Shown here piece after piece: positions 26,435-35,049 of a DNA stretch of 50,980 bases; within the stretch, counting starts at the first letter, position 1, and each line of letters opens with the position of its first letter. The stretch lies in NCBI GenBank assembly GCA_021808875.1, contig JAKBAU010000001.1, positions 1-50,980 of the forward strand, given 5' to 3'. The position numbers and the translations under genes were made by a program. Source of the DNA: Pseudomonadota bacterium (GTDB lineage Bacteria > Pseudomonadota > Alphaproteobacteria > Micropepsales > Micropepsaceae). The notes beneath the pieces are model-generated. The model saw only the letters and a list, made by a program, of their open reading frames with translations. It searched no databases and was not told the origin of the DNA.

Positions 26435-27682
26435 GTGAAGGTGATGACCGACAGTTTGGGCCGGTGGTTCAACATGTCTGAAGATCAAGAGTTTATGGCT
26501 GATAACAGTGGAGAGGAAACTGCAATAAGCCGCAGTTTAGGATCTGCTGCTCGCCTAACTGACGCAGTTGCACTGATTGATGCCTGCCGAAAGGTTGACA
26601 GTATCAAGTCGGAAGACCGCGCGACTTTAAGGGAGTCGGGTATTTTGGACGCCCTTGGAATTCAGAGCGACGGCACGGACGCGAACCGCGCTATTGAGGA
26701 TGCATCGGTTGTCGCTGCCGCCTTCCACGTCGCCTGCGACCTGGTCAACAATGGCGCTGACCAGAAGCCGCTTACCAGTTCGGCGGTCCGTAAAGTTTTG
26801 GAAACGCTTATCGTTGAGGCTGAAATGATTGAGGCGGCGGAGCGAAGGATTGCCGAGGTGTTGATCGGTGGAGCGGGACCTCACGCCCTCATGCTGGTTG
26901 AAGAGACTGCGCTCGACAAAGCCCTACGCCCCCTACTTACGGTGAGTCCCAAGATAGCCGCCGTGAGCCGTTTCGCGAAACAGACCGATCGCGTGAAGAT
27001 GCTGGTCAATCCAATCTCACGTGCGATGCTCATGCGCCGCGCCGTTAATTTAGTCGGCAGAGTAAGGAGCAATTCTTCGCAGCCGGATTCGCTGGCGAAA
27101 TGTGTCGTGGCCGCCCGCAATCATTCGCTGCCCGATGACGTCGGGACGAGGATGGAGAAGATCGCCGAAAGTATTCCGGGCGAGCTTTGGAACAAGGGCA
27201 CAAGGGCGTATTTACTAGAGACGGCCAGGAATACTCTCGTAAGATTGCGCAATGGTTCTGCGCCTTCCGCATTCGTCGGACCATCGGCAAATCTTGTTCT
27301 TGCAACGGGTGCCCTCGAATTATTTTGTGCCTGGAAGCCCGATCAGAGACCTATGACGACGGATGGTGGGACCGTTGCACTGGTAATTGAGCATCTGCGA
27401 GTGGTCTGCCGTACTGGTGACAAACTTGGTAAGAAAAGGGGTGGTGCTTTGCCGGAAACGGAAGGAGGCGGTGAGACGCCACGACAGGTGCTGCTTGACG
27501 TGGTGGACGCCTGGAAGCTGGGCCGGGCGGCTACTCTTTTCGATGGGTGTGATACCACCCGCGAGAGGCGTCAACGGTGCCTTCGCAACTTTCGTCTTGA
27601 TGCGGACCATCATGATGACCCATGGAAGGGCCCGGAGGTCAGGGAAGTCGTGGATCGCCGAAAGTCAGGTCCTCGGGATTAG
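26435..27682 (+). CDS. Hypothetical protein, helical, unrecognised
   Basis: A 415-residue protein from GTG 26435; ATG 26444 or 26474 are alternative starts. The sequence is mainly helical and charged: KVLETLIVEAEMIEAAERRI, a middle segment with RMEKIAESIPGELWNKGT, and a C-terminal KRRG/RKSGPRD tail. There are no membrane segments or signal peptide, and no catalytic motif that I can identify. It sits in the accessory island, beside other orphan genes and the AcrVA2-like gene. The function is unknown. Confidence 0.6.
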   Translation: MKVMTDSLGRWFNMSEDQEFMADNSGEETAISRSLGSAARLTDAVALIDACRKVDSIKSEDRATLRESGILDALGIQSDGTDANRAIEDASVVAAAFHVACDLVNNGADQKPLTSSAVRKVLETLIVEAEMIEAAERRIAEVLIGGAGPHALMLVEETALDKALRPLLTVSPKIAAVSRFAKQTDRVKMLVNPISRAMLMRRAVNLVGRVRSNSSQPDSLAKCVVAARNHSLPDDVGTRMEKIAESIPGELWNKGTRAYLLETARNTLVRLRNGSAPSAFVGPSANLVLATGALELFCAWKPDQRPMTTDGGTVALVIEHLRVVCRTGDKLGKKRGGALPETEGGGETPRQVLLDVVDAWKLGRAATLFDGCDTTRERRQRCLRNFRLDADHHDDPWKGPEVREVVDRRKSGPRD

Positions 27683-27804
27683 GCCGAAGCAGCGTTTCTC
27701 ACACGAACACCTGACGTTGTCTTTAACCTACCGAAAGGGGTTGCCGTAACCGATGTGCCCTCGGTTCCTTGTCAATTTGTGAAATTCTTGCACACGCTTG
27801 CTGG

Positions 27805-29247
27805 TCATCGCACCGTCGGGCTCCCAGTGGTGCATTCATGTTGTCGATTGGCACCATCACCGGCGTCCCGCCTCAAGAATGCCGGAACCGCGGGCAGCGG
27901 CCGCGGCGGCGTGGTTCCAGGGAACAGGAAGGCGGGGACGACGGGGAAAGTGGAGGCTCCAGCCGGTGACGTTTCGATCCAGGGTCTGCTTGGTTGGGAG
28001 AAAGCACGATTGGCGGCGACGGCAAGGCGGACTGCCTTCCAGTGCCGCGACACCGTCTTCAGGCTTGTGATGCCGTAGGGCCGGACCAAACCCAGTACCG
28101 CCGCCTGTTTTGGCTTTTGGCCAGTCGCGATGATCTTTGAAACAACCCATCCAATCTTTTCAAACGAAGCATCCCGGCGAGCGTCGCTGACCTTTCGTCC
28201 GCAGGCAGCACGGACAGTGTGAAGTTCGTCGGTGGAGAGTTTCGGTAACTCCTGGGCCGCTGATCTATAAACATTCCACGTCCAGTGGCTGACCTTCGCG
28301 GCGAGCCGCAGAATCCCAGACTCCGAACGGATTGCGTCGCCTGTCATCCCAGTGGTTATAGTCTGACCCTGGCGGGCCACGTGGGCAGCGAAATCGGCCT
28401 CACCCAGGCCCGCCGCCCGTAGTCTGCCGACTTCCGTCCGCGCCCACATGGCGAGGCCGCGAAACACTGAATTGGATGCCGAAGCGATCACCGGGTCCGG
28501 ATGGTCCGCGCCCGGAGCTGCCAACGTATCAACAGCCCGCGCAGCCCGTCCCTCAAGGTCAGCCATGCGGACCGTGACGTCGACACATCGTTTGATAGCC
28601 GACAGGTCGTAGGGTTGTTGCGCAATTACCTCTCGGTGCCAGTCTGGGCACAACGGGTTTTTATGGCGGTGACTATTGAGAAGGCCGCCCGGGTCGGCGC
28701 CGATCGGGAGCAGCGCCAAGGTCAGCCCACGCAGCACCCCTCGATAGAGGCTGAGGAAGCGTTGGCAATTGGCTCCTCTCAACGGGACGCTATCGTGCAG
28801 CAGCGAGAGCAGGTGGGGTCGATGGGAGTTTCCGGATGCGTCGCGCCAGCCAACAATGATGTTGGGCAGGGGAACGCCAGCCGACCGGCAAACGGCTCCG
28901 ATGGAATACCGAGACAGAACATGGTCGCTCTCGACTCGCAAAATCCCGCAGAGGGCCTTGTTGTCCTCGATATAAGCCTCGTCGAGGCCTTCAAGTTTGG
29001 AGTCCGGCGTGTATGCGTCAGCCTTACTGGCACCGACCCGAAGACGCTTGCGCCGGGGCACCCGCGAAACAAACGCCTGGAGGATAGGGTGTTCCTCGCT
29101 GACCAAGCCCCGATAGACGAACGGGGCGCGGACATAGGCAGTATTGCCGCCAACAGTGCCGCCTTTGAAAACATATCCATCAGCAAGGCGCCGTCTGATG
29201 CGATGGCGGGTTTCGACATGGCGGCTAGTGCTCTTGGCCGCTGCGGG
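27805..29247 (-). CDS. Hypothetical protein, frame open from the stop of the preceding gene
   Basis: The open frame runs from just after the TAA at 29248-29250 to 27805. Its first possible start is TTG 29106 (433 residues). However, the ~47 codons before that (RHVETRHRIRRRLADGYVF...TAYVRAPFVYRG) look equally protein-like, and the only starts are further upstream in the gene at 29248. So this is probably the larger part of one ~566-codon gene split by a stop. The C-terminal tail is proline-rich. I recognise no domain, only helical stretches such as DSVPLRGANCQRFLSLYRG and SHWTWNVYRSAAQ. Confidence 0.55.
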   Translation of the reverse strand, partial: PAAAKSTSRHVETRHRIRRRLADGYVFKGGTVGGNTAYVRAPFVYRGLVSEEHPILQAFVSRVPRRKRLRVGASKADAYTPDSKLEGLDEAYIEDNKALCGILRVESDHVLSRYSIGAVCRSAGVPLPNIIVGWRDASGNSHRPHLLSLLHDSVPLRGANCQRFLSLYRGVLRGLTLALLPIGADPGGLLNSHRHKNPLCPDWHREVIAQQPYDLSAIKRCVDVTVRMADLEGRAARAVDTLAAPGADHPDPVIASASNSVFRGLAMWARTEVGRLRAAGLGEADFAAHVARQGQTITTGMTGDAIRSESGILRLAAKVSHWTWNVYRSAAQELPKLSTDELHTVRAACGRKVSDARRDASFEKIGWVVSKIIATGQKPKQAAVLGLVRPYGITSLKTVSRHWKAVRLAVAANRAFSQPSRPWIETSPAGASTFPVVPAFLFPGTTPPRPLPAVPAFLRRDAGDGANRQHECTTGSPTVR

Positions 29248-29505
29248 TTAAGTGACGATGCCGTCAGCAGGTGCCATGGCGCGTTTGTGCTGGGCTCGTG
29301 CCGCCCGGCCAAGCCGGGCCTCCTGGGCGGCTTCGGACTTTTGCTGATAAAGGGCACTCTGCTTAGCCTGCCAGACCCAGTCGGCGAAACGTTCGGGCGC
29401 GCCCTGGGATGACGAAACCTTTTTCCTGGGCGTGCAAACGCGCTTCGCCGTCGCTGGTGCGATGTCCTGGTCACCCGCTTTGGCGCGGGTCGGATGGGCA
29501 AGCAT
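29248..29505 (-). CDS. Small hypothetical protein, probably the N-terminal part of the split gene
   Basis: An 85-residue ORF with a good ribosome-binding site (GGAG 7 bases before ATG 29505). The product is basic and helical (RFADWVWQAKQSALYQQKSE, then AAQEARLGRAARAQHKRAM). It ends at TAA 29248-29250 in the same frame as the ORF continuing to 27805. It either stands alone or is the beginning of a larger protein interrupted by a nonsense mutation. Confidence 0.55.
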   Translation of the reverse strand: MLAHPTRAKAGDQDIAPATAKRVCTPRKKVSSSQGAPERFADWVWQAKQSALYQQKSEAAQEARLGRAARAQHKRAMAPADGIVT

Positions 29506-30396
29506 GACCGTCTCCGCTAATCTAACGCCCCCGTCGCGGGGATGCCGTGGCTGTATTATCGTCGATCCGAATTCGGGCTGCTGCAAGCAAAACAATCAAA
29601 AAAAGGACATTCGGCGAGCCTTTGTAAAAAAGGTCCCTTTGGAACGGTGGTGATCTCATAGCGGCGGTCCATCTTCCTGTGCAGCGGCGACATACCAACG
29701 ACGATGGCCGAAGCCGGATGGTGAAGTCGGTCGGCCGGACGGGCGATGCAGGCCGCAAGCCGCTGACCGTGATCGAAAGGAGATGCCCATAGTTGCGTCC
29801 GGGATGGGAGCCTGACACCGTTGAGACGCCTTCGGCTACGGCCCGCCAAGTCGCTTTGGATCCACCCAAGTCTCCATGCCTTCCGCCATTTTCCGGCAGG
29901 CGCCATCCTCTGGCCGTTAGCCATCCAATCCAATTGTCCAGAGTCCATTCCTGGACGCGGACCCCAGAACTGGCCAATGCTTCCGTAACTGGTGGATTTG
30001 GCTGAACCCGATGTCCTGACGCCGGGGGCGGTCGGGATCAGTTCCATCATCTGGACGGGACAGGGCGCTACGACAGAGTGGTCAGCCACTGCTATTTGTC
30101 GGTACGACTGAACCTGTCCGCGCCTCATGCGACGTATCAGGCTTAGACGCTGTCTTGCGACAGCCATGAACATAGGGCACGGCGATGAATGATGCGTGGG
30201 ATCCATCCCTGGCCGCGGGGGAAGGCATCAAGGTCTGGCCCAGGCTTACCGTCGTTGCCTTATGCTGACGCCTTCAAGGGAGAGCCCATGAGATCGCGGT
30301 GGACGGCCACCAACATAGACCCACGGTGTAGCTACGAGCATCCAGCCGGGTTGGCAGGAAGAAACGCGGGGCGGCCGAACGCCGCCCCTGCATCTG
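29506..30396. other. Region with weak overlapping ORFs only
   Basis: Two minus-strand frames are open here (30206-29556, 216 codons; 29977-29522 from a TTG, 151 codons). The second reads partly protein-like (VQEWTLDNWIGWLTARGWRL) but neither has a recognisable domain or a good start. I cannot decide between them, and the region may be decayed. Confidence 0.3.
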
Positions 30397-30858
30397 TCAC
30401 GTCCGTCGCCGTGACCACTCCGAAATGAGCCGGTTGGCGACCCGACGGCTGCGCTCGCGTCGCGCATCTGGAGCGCGTGACCAGCCATAATCGCGGCCGG
30501 GGGCGATCGACCATCGACAGATCACGTTGACAGGGCAAAGAACAACCTGGGTCTTGGCGCCATATCTCGCGGGTCGCCGGAAAGACGCCCAATTCCGCGA
30601 ACCGCATCTCGTCCAGGGCCTGAAGGCGATGCGCCTGAAAACGCGCAGGACCGGGCATGAGGTCAGGATACACATTCTCAGGCCGCGCCAGCCTTCCCGC
30701 TCCAGGACATGCCAAAGGCGGCGGCCGATGTGGCCGATAGCGGCACCGAGGCGTTCCGAGGGAGGTGCCGACGCGACCGCAAGCCTGTATGTGTTGAGCC
30801 CCTCACGAAGCACCCAGACGAACCTGGCTTTTGGTTGCCTTTGCGAGAGCATGTCCAT
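30397..30858 (-). CDS. Hypothetical protein, coupled to the upstream gene
   Basis: A 153-residue basic protein beginning MDMLSQRQPKARFVWVLREG. Its ATG overlaps the TGA of the gene ending at 30858 (TGATG), which is good evidence that it is translated as the second gene of a two-gene unit. It contains ERLGAAIGHIGRRLWHVLER and ends in an arginine-rich SEWSRRRT. I find no known domain. A second open frame (30715-30332) overlaps its 3' half, so a frameshift cannot be excluded. Confidence 0.5.
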   Translation of the reverse strand: MDMLSQRQPKARFVWVLREGLNTYRLAVASAPPSERLGAAIGHIGRRLWHVLEREGWRGLRMCILTSCPVLRVFRRIAFRPWTRCGSRNWASFRRPARYGAKTQVVLCPVNVICRWSIAPGRDYGWSRAPDARRERSRRVANRLISEWSRRRT

Positions 30859-31358
30859 CAGACACCTTTGTCGCCGAACTCGAGCTCAACCTCGTCACCA
30901 AGCCAGCGTGCGGCAGTCAGGGCCAACAGTGCATGGACGTATGCGCTGGTAATGATTTCCAGGTGGGAATCACTGAGGACGACGTCGGCCTCAGTGATCG
31001 TCGGGGCGACACCGAACCGCGGCGTGCTCGCAAGCGGAAACCGCACCCATCCACCGCGCTGGTCCGGCACGACGAGCATCAGAATCAGCCCCTCAGCGCC
31101 AATCCGGTGGACGTCGAGGCCACCCTGCTCCATGCCGTCGCCGATGATCGGAAAGATAACCGAGAAGCGCCAGTCGTAACAGGGCAGGATCGGGCGCGCG
31201 CCATGAACGGCGATGTCCGCACGCGAAGGAGCGAAGACCGGGCCTTCCTGGAAAGCGAGGGGCATCCACGCATTAGAGCCTGTCGGCCAGGTTGGGATCC
31301 ACGTGTCGCAGGCGCGTCGCAGGGCGATAAGGGTTTGATAGGCAGAAAGATCAGGCAT
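30858..31358 (-). CDS. Hypothetical protein, first gene of a two-gene unit
   Basis: A 166-residue protein from ATG 31358, with GGAG 8 bases upstream; the frame is open further upstream but without a ribosome-binding site. It has alternating strand and helix character (CYDWRFSVIFPIIGDGMEQG, LILMLVVPDQRGGWVRFPLA) and an acidic end. There is no signal peptide or recognised domain. It is translationally coupled to the gene at 30397-30858. Confidence 0.55.
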   Translation of the reverse strand: MPDLSAYQTLIALRRACDTWIPTWPTGSNAWMPLAFQEGPVFAPSRADIAVHGARPILPCYDWRFSVIFPIIGDGMEQGGLDVHRIGAEGLILMLVVPDQRGGWVRFPLASTPRFGVAPTITEADVVLSDSHLEIITSAYVHALLALTAARWLGDEVELEFGDKGV

Positions 31359-31698
31359 GATGACAGCTCCAGGCGCGCGCGGCGATGGCGCCGGATGAAG
31401 GGACCCGCGCTGCAAGTCGAACAGCGACAGACAACGCGTCCGGCGCAGGCAGTCCCGCGCCGACGAACGAAGCTGCGTAGCCAGGAACGGACGCCAGTTA
31501 CTTTGAAAACAGGCCGTCGTTCCGAGAAATGAGGTTGATCCCAGCAATCATGAATGCGCGTGCGTTGTAAGCGGCACTGACCCAAGGCATTGGCGGTCCG
31601 TCCGTGCCGTATGCCCGTTGTCATTTCGGATGATCGCCATGTCTAACGCTCCCGGTGTCCTGCGGATGCGACACTTGCCCGATTGCCGCGCGGAAAGC

Positions 31699-31739
31699 AG
31701 GTCATGGGGATTGCGTGCCGCACCCAATCCCCATGACCT
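31699..31739. repeat. 15-bp perfect inverted repeat
   Basis: The arms AGGTCATGGGGATTG and CAATCCCCATGACCT are exact complements around an 11-base loop (CGTGCCGCACC). There is no T-tract on either side, so it is less like a terminator than a protein-binding site or a REP-like element. Confidence 0.75.
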
Positions 31740-31820
31740 CGTTTCTGGACCAGGAACCAAACCGAGACCGACATTTGATCTGATAATGCCGCTGCCCTGA
31801 TACCTGTACCAGGATTCCTC

Positions 31821-31859
31821 GACAAAAATGCCCTCAGCGCAAGTCGATGCGCTGAGGGC
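31821..31859 (-). terminator. Factor-independent terminator after the gene at 31867-32229
   Basis: On the minus strand, GCCCTCAGCGC, an 8-base loop and GCGCTGAGGGC (11-bp perfect stem at 31830-31840 / 31849-31859) are followed by ATTTTTG, eight bases after the stop codon of the upstream gene. Confidence 0.85.
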
Positions 31860-31866
31860 TGGCACC

Positions 31867-32229
31867 TCAATCGCAACAAGCGTTGCCGTCCGGCCCCTCA
31901 AGCATCATCCTTGAGGCAACATTAACGATGGCCGTCGTGAGGAGCTGTGCAACCGAGTCGGCGTCCAGATCAAGGTCGGTTTGGAACGTCCTGATGATGT
32001 CCCACGCGACTGCCCGAAGGGCACCATGGCCCGCATCAATATTGTCCCCTTCCTGCATATACAGGTGCATGCCTACCAGAGCGTCACCAAGCAAGGCCAA
32101 GTGTGACCAGCAATCCGGGTCGGCCGGACTAATTGCGTTCTTGAGGATGTTGACCGCGAGCAGAACCCTATGCTTTGTTGTAAGATCCGGCGGCCCGAAA
32201 ATAGACAAATTCCTGACAAAATTGCACAT
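31867..32229 (-). CDS. Hypothetical small helical protein
   Basis: A 120-residue protein from ATG 32229, chosen because AGGAGA lies 7 bases upstream; the longer open frame to 32391 lacks this. It is acidic and mostly helical (LLAVNILKNAISPADPDCWSHL, LLGDALVGMHLYMQEGDN) with a CC near the C-terminus. I recognise no domain. A strong terminator follows directly, so it is a monocistronic gene with real expression signals at both ends. Confidence 0.65.
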   Translation of the reverse strand: MCNFVRNLSIFGPPDLTTKHRVLLAVNILKNAISPADPDCWSHLALLGDALVGMHLYMQEGDNIDAGHGALRAVAWDIIRTFQTDLDLDADSVAQLLTTAIVNVASRMMLEGPDGNACCD

Positions 32230-32475
32230 GACTGGTCTCCTGTGAACGCTTTTGGAATGACGGCGGGAACAATATATCGGCCGGGGAACAAGTTCCGGAA
32301 CAAGCTCGCCGGTTTCGGCGGCCGTTCGCGCCGATTTTCGATTGCGCGAGATGCCTTGCCTCGGGCTTTGGTCCCTGTCCCTTGCCGTCATATTTATCGG
32401 CTCCGGTGTTGTGGGAGTGGAGACATGTCACGAATGGCAAACGAGGTCGCGTCATCGGGGTGGATGATATCGGCT
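32230..32475. other. Upstream region of the gene starting at 32229
   Basis: No gene seen. It probably contains the promoter of the minus-strand gene at 32229. Confidence 0.4.
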
Positions 32476-32505
32476 CACCCCGCTGACCTGTCCTGAAACG
32501 TCGCT

Positions 32506-32789
32506 GTGGCGGTCGGTTTCATCGCGCTCGCGGGGGGGGGCGGCCGAAACCGGCGTGGTGATGCTGATTTATCTCGACCTGCACTCGCTGAGATTCGAAC
32601 CCAGCGACAGGTCGAGGGCACCGGGCTGAACCGCTCCGACCTGCGGCAGGCGATCATGACGGGCGCTGTCGAGCGCGTGCGGCCTAAGATGATGACAGTC
32701 GTGGCAATCATGGCGGGCTTGCTGCCGATACTCTGGAGCACAGGAACCGGATCAGAGGTGATGAGGCGCATCGCCGTTCCGATGGTGGG
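32506..32789 (+). pseudogene. CusA/CzcA heavy-metal RND efflux pump remnant
   Basis: A ~95-codon scrap of the C-terminal half of a heavy-metal RND transporter: AVGFIALAGG, then (after a frameshift at a run of eight or more G) ETGVVMLIYLDL, and in the original frame AVERVRPKMMTVVAIMAGLL and LWSTGTGSEVMRRIAVPMVG. Full proteins are ~1,040 residues, so over 90% is missing. It shows that a metal-resistance locus was once in or near the island. Confidence 0.85.
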
Positions 32790-32837
32790 GCAAACCGGCC
32801 AATGGCGTTTTCGTCAGGCCGTTGAACGTCCGCTGGC
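32790..32837 (-). mobile_element. 48-bp exact fragment of the IS1595 element
   Basis: These 48 bases are identical to the reverse complement of 1434-1481, the zinc-ribbon end of the IS1595 transposase gene. The match starts abruptly at the end of the RND remnant and stops abruptly. It is a recombination scar rather than an insertion, because no IS ends are present. Confidence 0.85.
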
Positions 32838-33128
32838 GCTTGAGTAGCCGCGTCGGCCGCCGGTCTCCTCGGGCGAAATAAGTTGGTCCGATAGGTTATC
32901 CATGAAAAGTCGGGAATGGATGTTTCGTCGCCGGAAACTGTGCCCGCAGGCATCTGAAACGCCCTTTGCGCAGGTGCGAGCACGAGAAACGGTTTGCCTA
33001 ACGCACTGGCACGTTTCGCGACGCGGGACGGACAGGTCAGCGGGGTGTAACCGTCGAGGCAACCCCCGTGACGTTACGGCCCACAACTGAACGGTCATAC
33101 CACTCCGGTCCAGCACGAGGAGCTTCCG

Positions 33129-33767
33129 ATGCCGTTCAATCAGCAGCCATCAACTGGCCGCACACAGGGCCACAGCAAGGTTTTCTGTGATCCGGCGGCC
33201 AACTCCGCGGCCAAATTCGCCTCCGCAGACATCTACGCGGTCGGTGAACTACACCCTTACCGGGACGTGCTCCCACGTAGCCAGGGTATGCTGGCTCAAG
33301 ACACGCCCAGCGGCATCATCCACAATCTTCTGCCGACCGACTGCTTCCGGGCCGACGTCCTCGCGTTCCAGATCATCGGGTCCGAATTTGGTCTGGTGCC
33401 TATGCGAGATGGATATGCGTGGCTGATGCGCGACGGCGTCGCGACCTGGGACGGGCCTTACTGTCCCCGCATCGAGCCATCGGACGACCGAGAACTTCCC
33501 TGGCATGACGACGAGCTAACCAAGGAGTCCCGCGCAAGCATTTCGCTCATCCTCACAGAGGATCGCCTCGTCGTGCGGGCCATCAAAATTGTCTCGGTCT
33601 CGGCCGCCCTGACCCGTAAGCTGGAGGTACTGCACGCAAAGGCTCTGGCCGAACGACCGGTGTGCCGGGACGGCTGGGATGCCGAGATGCGGCGCTATTT
33701 CCGCGCCTACTCCAGCCCGCGCAAGGCATTCCAGCATGCCGTCGTCACCTGCAAGGGCGGTGACTGA
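33129..33767 (+). CDS. Hypothetical protein
   Basis: A 212-residue protein with GAGGAG 5 bases before the ATG. It has mixed strand and helix character (FRADVLAFQIIGSEFGLVPM, DGYAWLMRDGVATWDGPYCP, RASISLILTEDRLVVRAIKI) and no signal peptide, membrane segment or motif that I recognise. It heads a run of plus-strand orphan genes (33129-35049) that leads to the integrase; the gap to the next gene is 67 bases, so they are probably co-transcribed. Confidence 0.65.
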   Translation: MPFNQQPSTGRTQGHSKVFCDPAANSAAKFASADIYAVGELHPYRDVLPRSQGMLAQDTPSGIIHNLLPTDCFRADVLAFQIIGSEFGLVPMRDGYAWLMRDGVATWDGPYCPRIEPSDDRELPWHDDELTKESRASISLILTEDRLVVRAIKIVSVSAALTRKLEVLHAKALAERPVCRDGWDAEMRRYFRAYSSPRKAFQHAVVTCKGGD

Positions 33768-33834
33768 CCGAGCGCCGTGTCCGTTCCAATCCGAGCACCT
33801 TTCCCCCTCCCTTTAACATTGAAGGAATCCCATT

Positions 33835-34410
33835 ATGGGCAACCCCGATCACACATCCGCGCTCTCCGACTTCCTCGCGAAATATGTAGACCATGTCCGC
33901 CGCACGCCGTTGCGGGAGCTGATGCCGTCGCTGCTCTATCCGAGCTTCCTGCCGAACACGCCTTCCGTGCTCGTCCTACGAGTGCCCGATGAGTTGCGTG
34001 TTGGACCGAAGCGCAGCAGCGGCCGCCTCTCGGACGGCTATAAAGCCGTGCTCATCGAAACACAGGCAGACCGCCGGTTTGTCGAAGACGCATTGTCCCG
34101 CCCGCTGGTTGTCCGGAACAACGTTATCCTGATGAAGGAAAGCATCGACAAGACCAATCTGCGTCGATCGCAGCTTCCGGCCAGCGCCAGTGCAGGATTT
34201 CTGCATTACGCTCCAGGAGATGAAGGCTGGCCTCATCTGCTGGTGACCATGAGCTGGGCGCCGCTCCCCATCCCAGGGCTCCTTCGCGAGCGCTATGCCG
34301 TCGGCTACTACGAGACCGAGGCTGAGATCGTGGCCGCCATGAAGCATATCGCGGGCGTCTCCGGGCAATGCGGCGTGCCGATGGAGGTCATGTTCGGCGG
34401 CGGGGTTTAG
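33835..34410 (+). CDS. Hypothetical protein
   Basis: A 191-residue protein following the gene at 33129 in the same direction. It is preceded by a run of pyrimidines and GAAGGAAT 7 bases before the ATG. It contains FLAKYVDHVRRTPLRELMPS, PSVLVLRVPDELRVG and a glycine-rich end (EVMFGGGV). I know no family for it. It is accessory-island cargo of unknown role. Confidence 0.65.
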   Translation: MGNPDHTSALSDFLAKYVDHVRRTPLRELMPSLLYPSFLPNTPSVLVLRVPDELRVGPKRSSGRLSDGYKAVLIETQADRRFVEDALSRPLVVRNNVILMKESIDKTNLRRSQLPASASAGFLHYAPGDEGWPHLLVTMSWAPLPIPGLLRERYAVGYYETEAEIVAAMKHIAGVSGQCGVPMEVMFGGGV

Positions 34411-34588
34411 CGCAAGGAGGTGCCTCGATCGAGCCAAACGGCTCAGTCGCATTATTGGGGGCCGGATGATGGCGTCTGGTACTTGCAGACGCGCTCCGGT
34501 ATCATCTCCGCCGAATGCTGAGATTGTCCGACCGGACTCGAGAGGAGCTCTGATAACTGAAAGGCACCCGAATTCGGGAGATCAAGAT

Positions 34589-34855
34589 GTGGCGAACGAT
34601 TTATTCTGCTGTCTAAACGTCACCGGTGATGCCGCCTCGGTCACGGCTTTTGCTGGAGGCCGCGCATTCCCGCAAACGGAAACGACCTGGGAGGCCGACG
34701 TTCGCTTTGGCGCATTGGCGGGCTGGACAGTACGCGCGGACAGTCCGAACAGCGGTCCGCCATCGGCCAATGTCTGCTATTTCTGTAAAGGCGAGATCAA
34801 TTTTGCCGAGGTTCAGCGCGTCAGCGTCAGGCATCCCGATCTCGTTTCACCGTGA
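34589..34855 (+). CDS. Hypothetical small protein (possibly a DUF1281/Api92-like fragment)
   Basis: An 88-residue protein from GTG 34589, with GGGAG 9 bases upstream; the frame stays open to 34466 without a good start. The beginning (ANDLFCCLNVTGDAASVTAF) and the GWTVRADSPNSGPP stretch recall the DUF1281/Api92-like family, whose members start with a similar N-x-LxVTGD motif; the likeness is weak. Its TGA overlaps the GTG of the next ORF by 4 bases, so the two are translationally coupled. Confidence 0.5.
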   Translation: MANDLFCCLNVTGDAASVTAFAGGRAFPQTETTWEADVRFGALAGWTVRADSPNSGPPSANVCYFCKGEINFAEVQRVSVRHPDLVSP

Positions 34856-35049
34856 TTGGGGAACCAACGGCCACTGTCGAGGCCGCACTGAAGGACGCCG
34901 TCGAGGCGGCCGTCAGGTATATGGCTGAGCGAGGGATCGAGGTAGCCATCAACCAAGCCATCAGCAAGCAGATCCATTGTTTACACGAGCGATGCGTTGT
35001 TATTGACATAGAAGACGCCCATGACTTGCGCGACAAGTACTGCGTGTAG
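34852..35049 (+). CDS. Small hypothetical protein, coupled to the preceding ORF
   Basis: A 65-residue protein from GTG 34852 that overlaps the previous stop (GTGA). It has an amphipathic helix (VEAALKDAVEAAVRYMAERG) and a C-terminal VVIDIEDAHDLRDKYCV. I recognise no domain. It could be the displaced C-terminal half of the preceding protein. Confidence 0.45.
   Translation: MIGEPTATVEAALKDAVEAAVRYMAERGIEVAINQAISKQIHCLHERCVVIDIEDAHDLRDKYCV

Larger units (their letters stand above)
31359..31866. other. About 500-bp intergenic region with two hairpins
   Basis: I see no gene that I would defend. It contains a 15-bp perfect inverted repeat (31699-31739) and a factor-independent terminator (31821-31859), listed separately. 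The right part must hold the end of the transcript of the gene at 31867, and the left part the promoter of the gene starting at 31358. Confidence 0.5.
32476..33047. repeat. 18-bp inverted repeat pair flanking the RND/IS1595 scrap
   Basis: CACCCCGCTGACCTGTCC at 32476-32493 recurs as its exact reverse complement at 33030-33047. The pair encloses 536 bases that include the CusA-like remnant and the IS1595 scrap. They could be ends of a small element or of a miniature inverted-repeat element; no target duplication was found. Confidence 0.6.

Noticed and set aside
28501..29412. 303-codon plus-strand frame
   Set aside because: Opposite strand of the split hypothetical gene; no start signal and no domain.
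29556..30206. 216-codon minus-strand frame
   Set aside because: It competes with another open frame on the same strand, has no ribosome-binding site and no recognisable feature; kept only as part of an uncertain region.
32588..32600. GAGATTCGAAC string resembling the tRNA-Ser 3' part (possible second att site)
   Set aside because: Only 11 bases match and they lie inside the RND-pump remnant, where they encode a normal residue run; probably chance.
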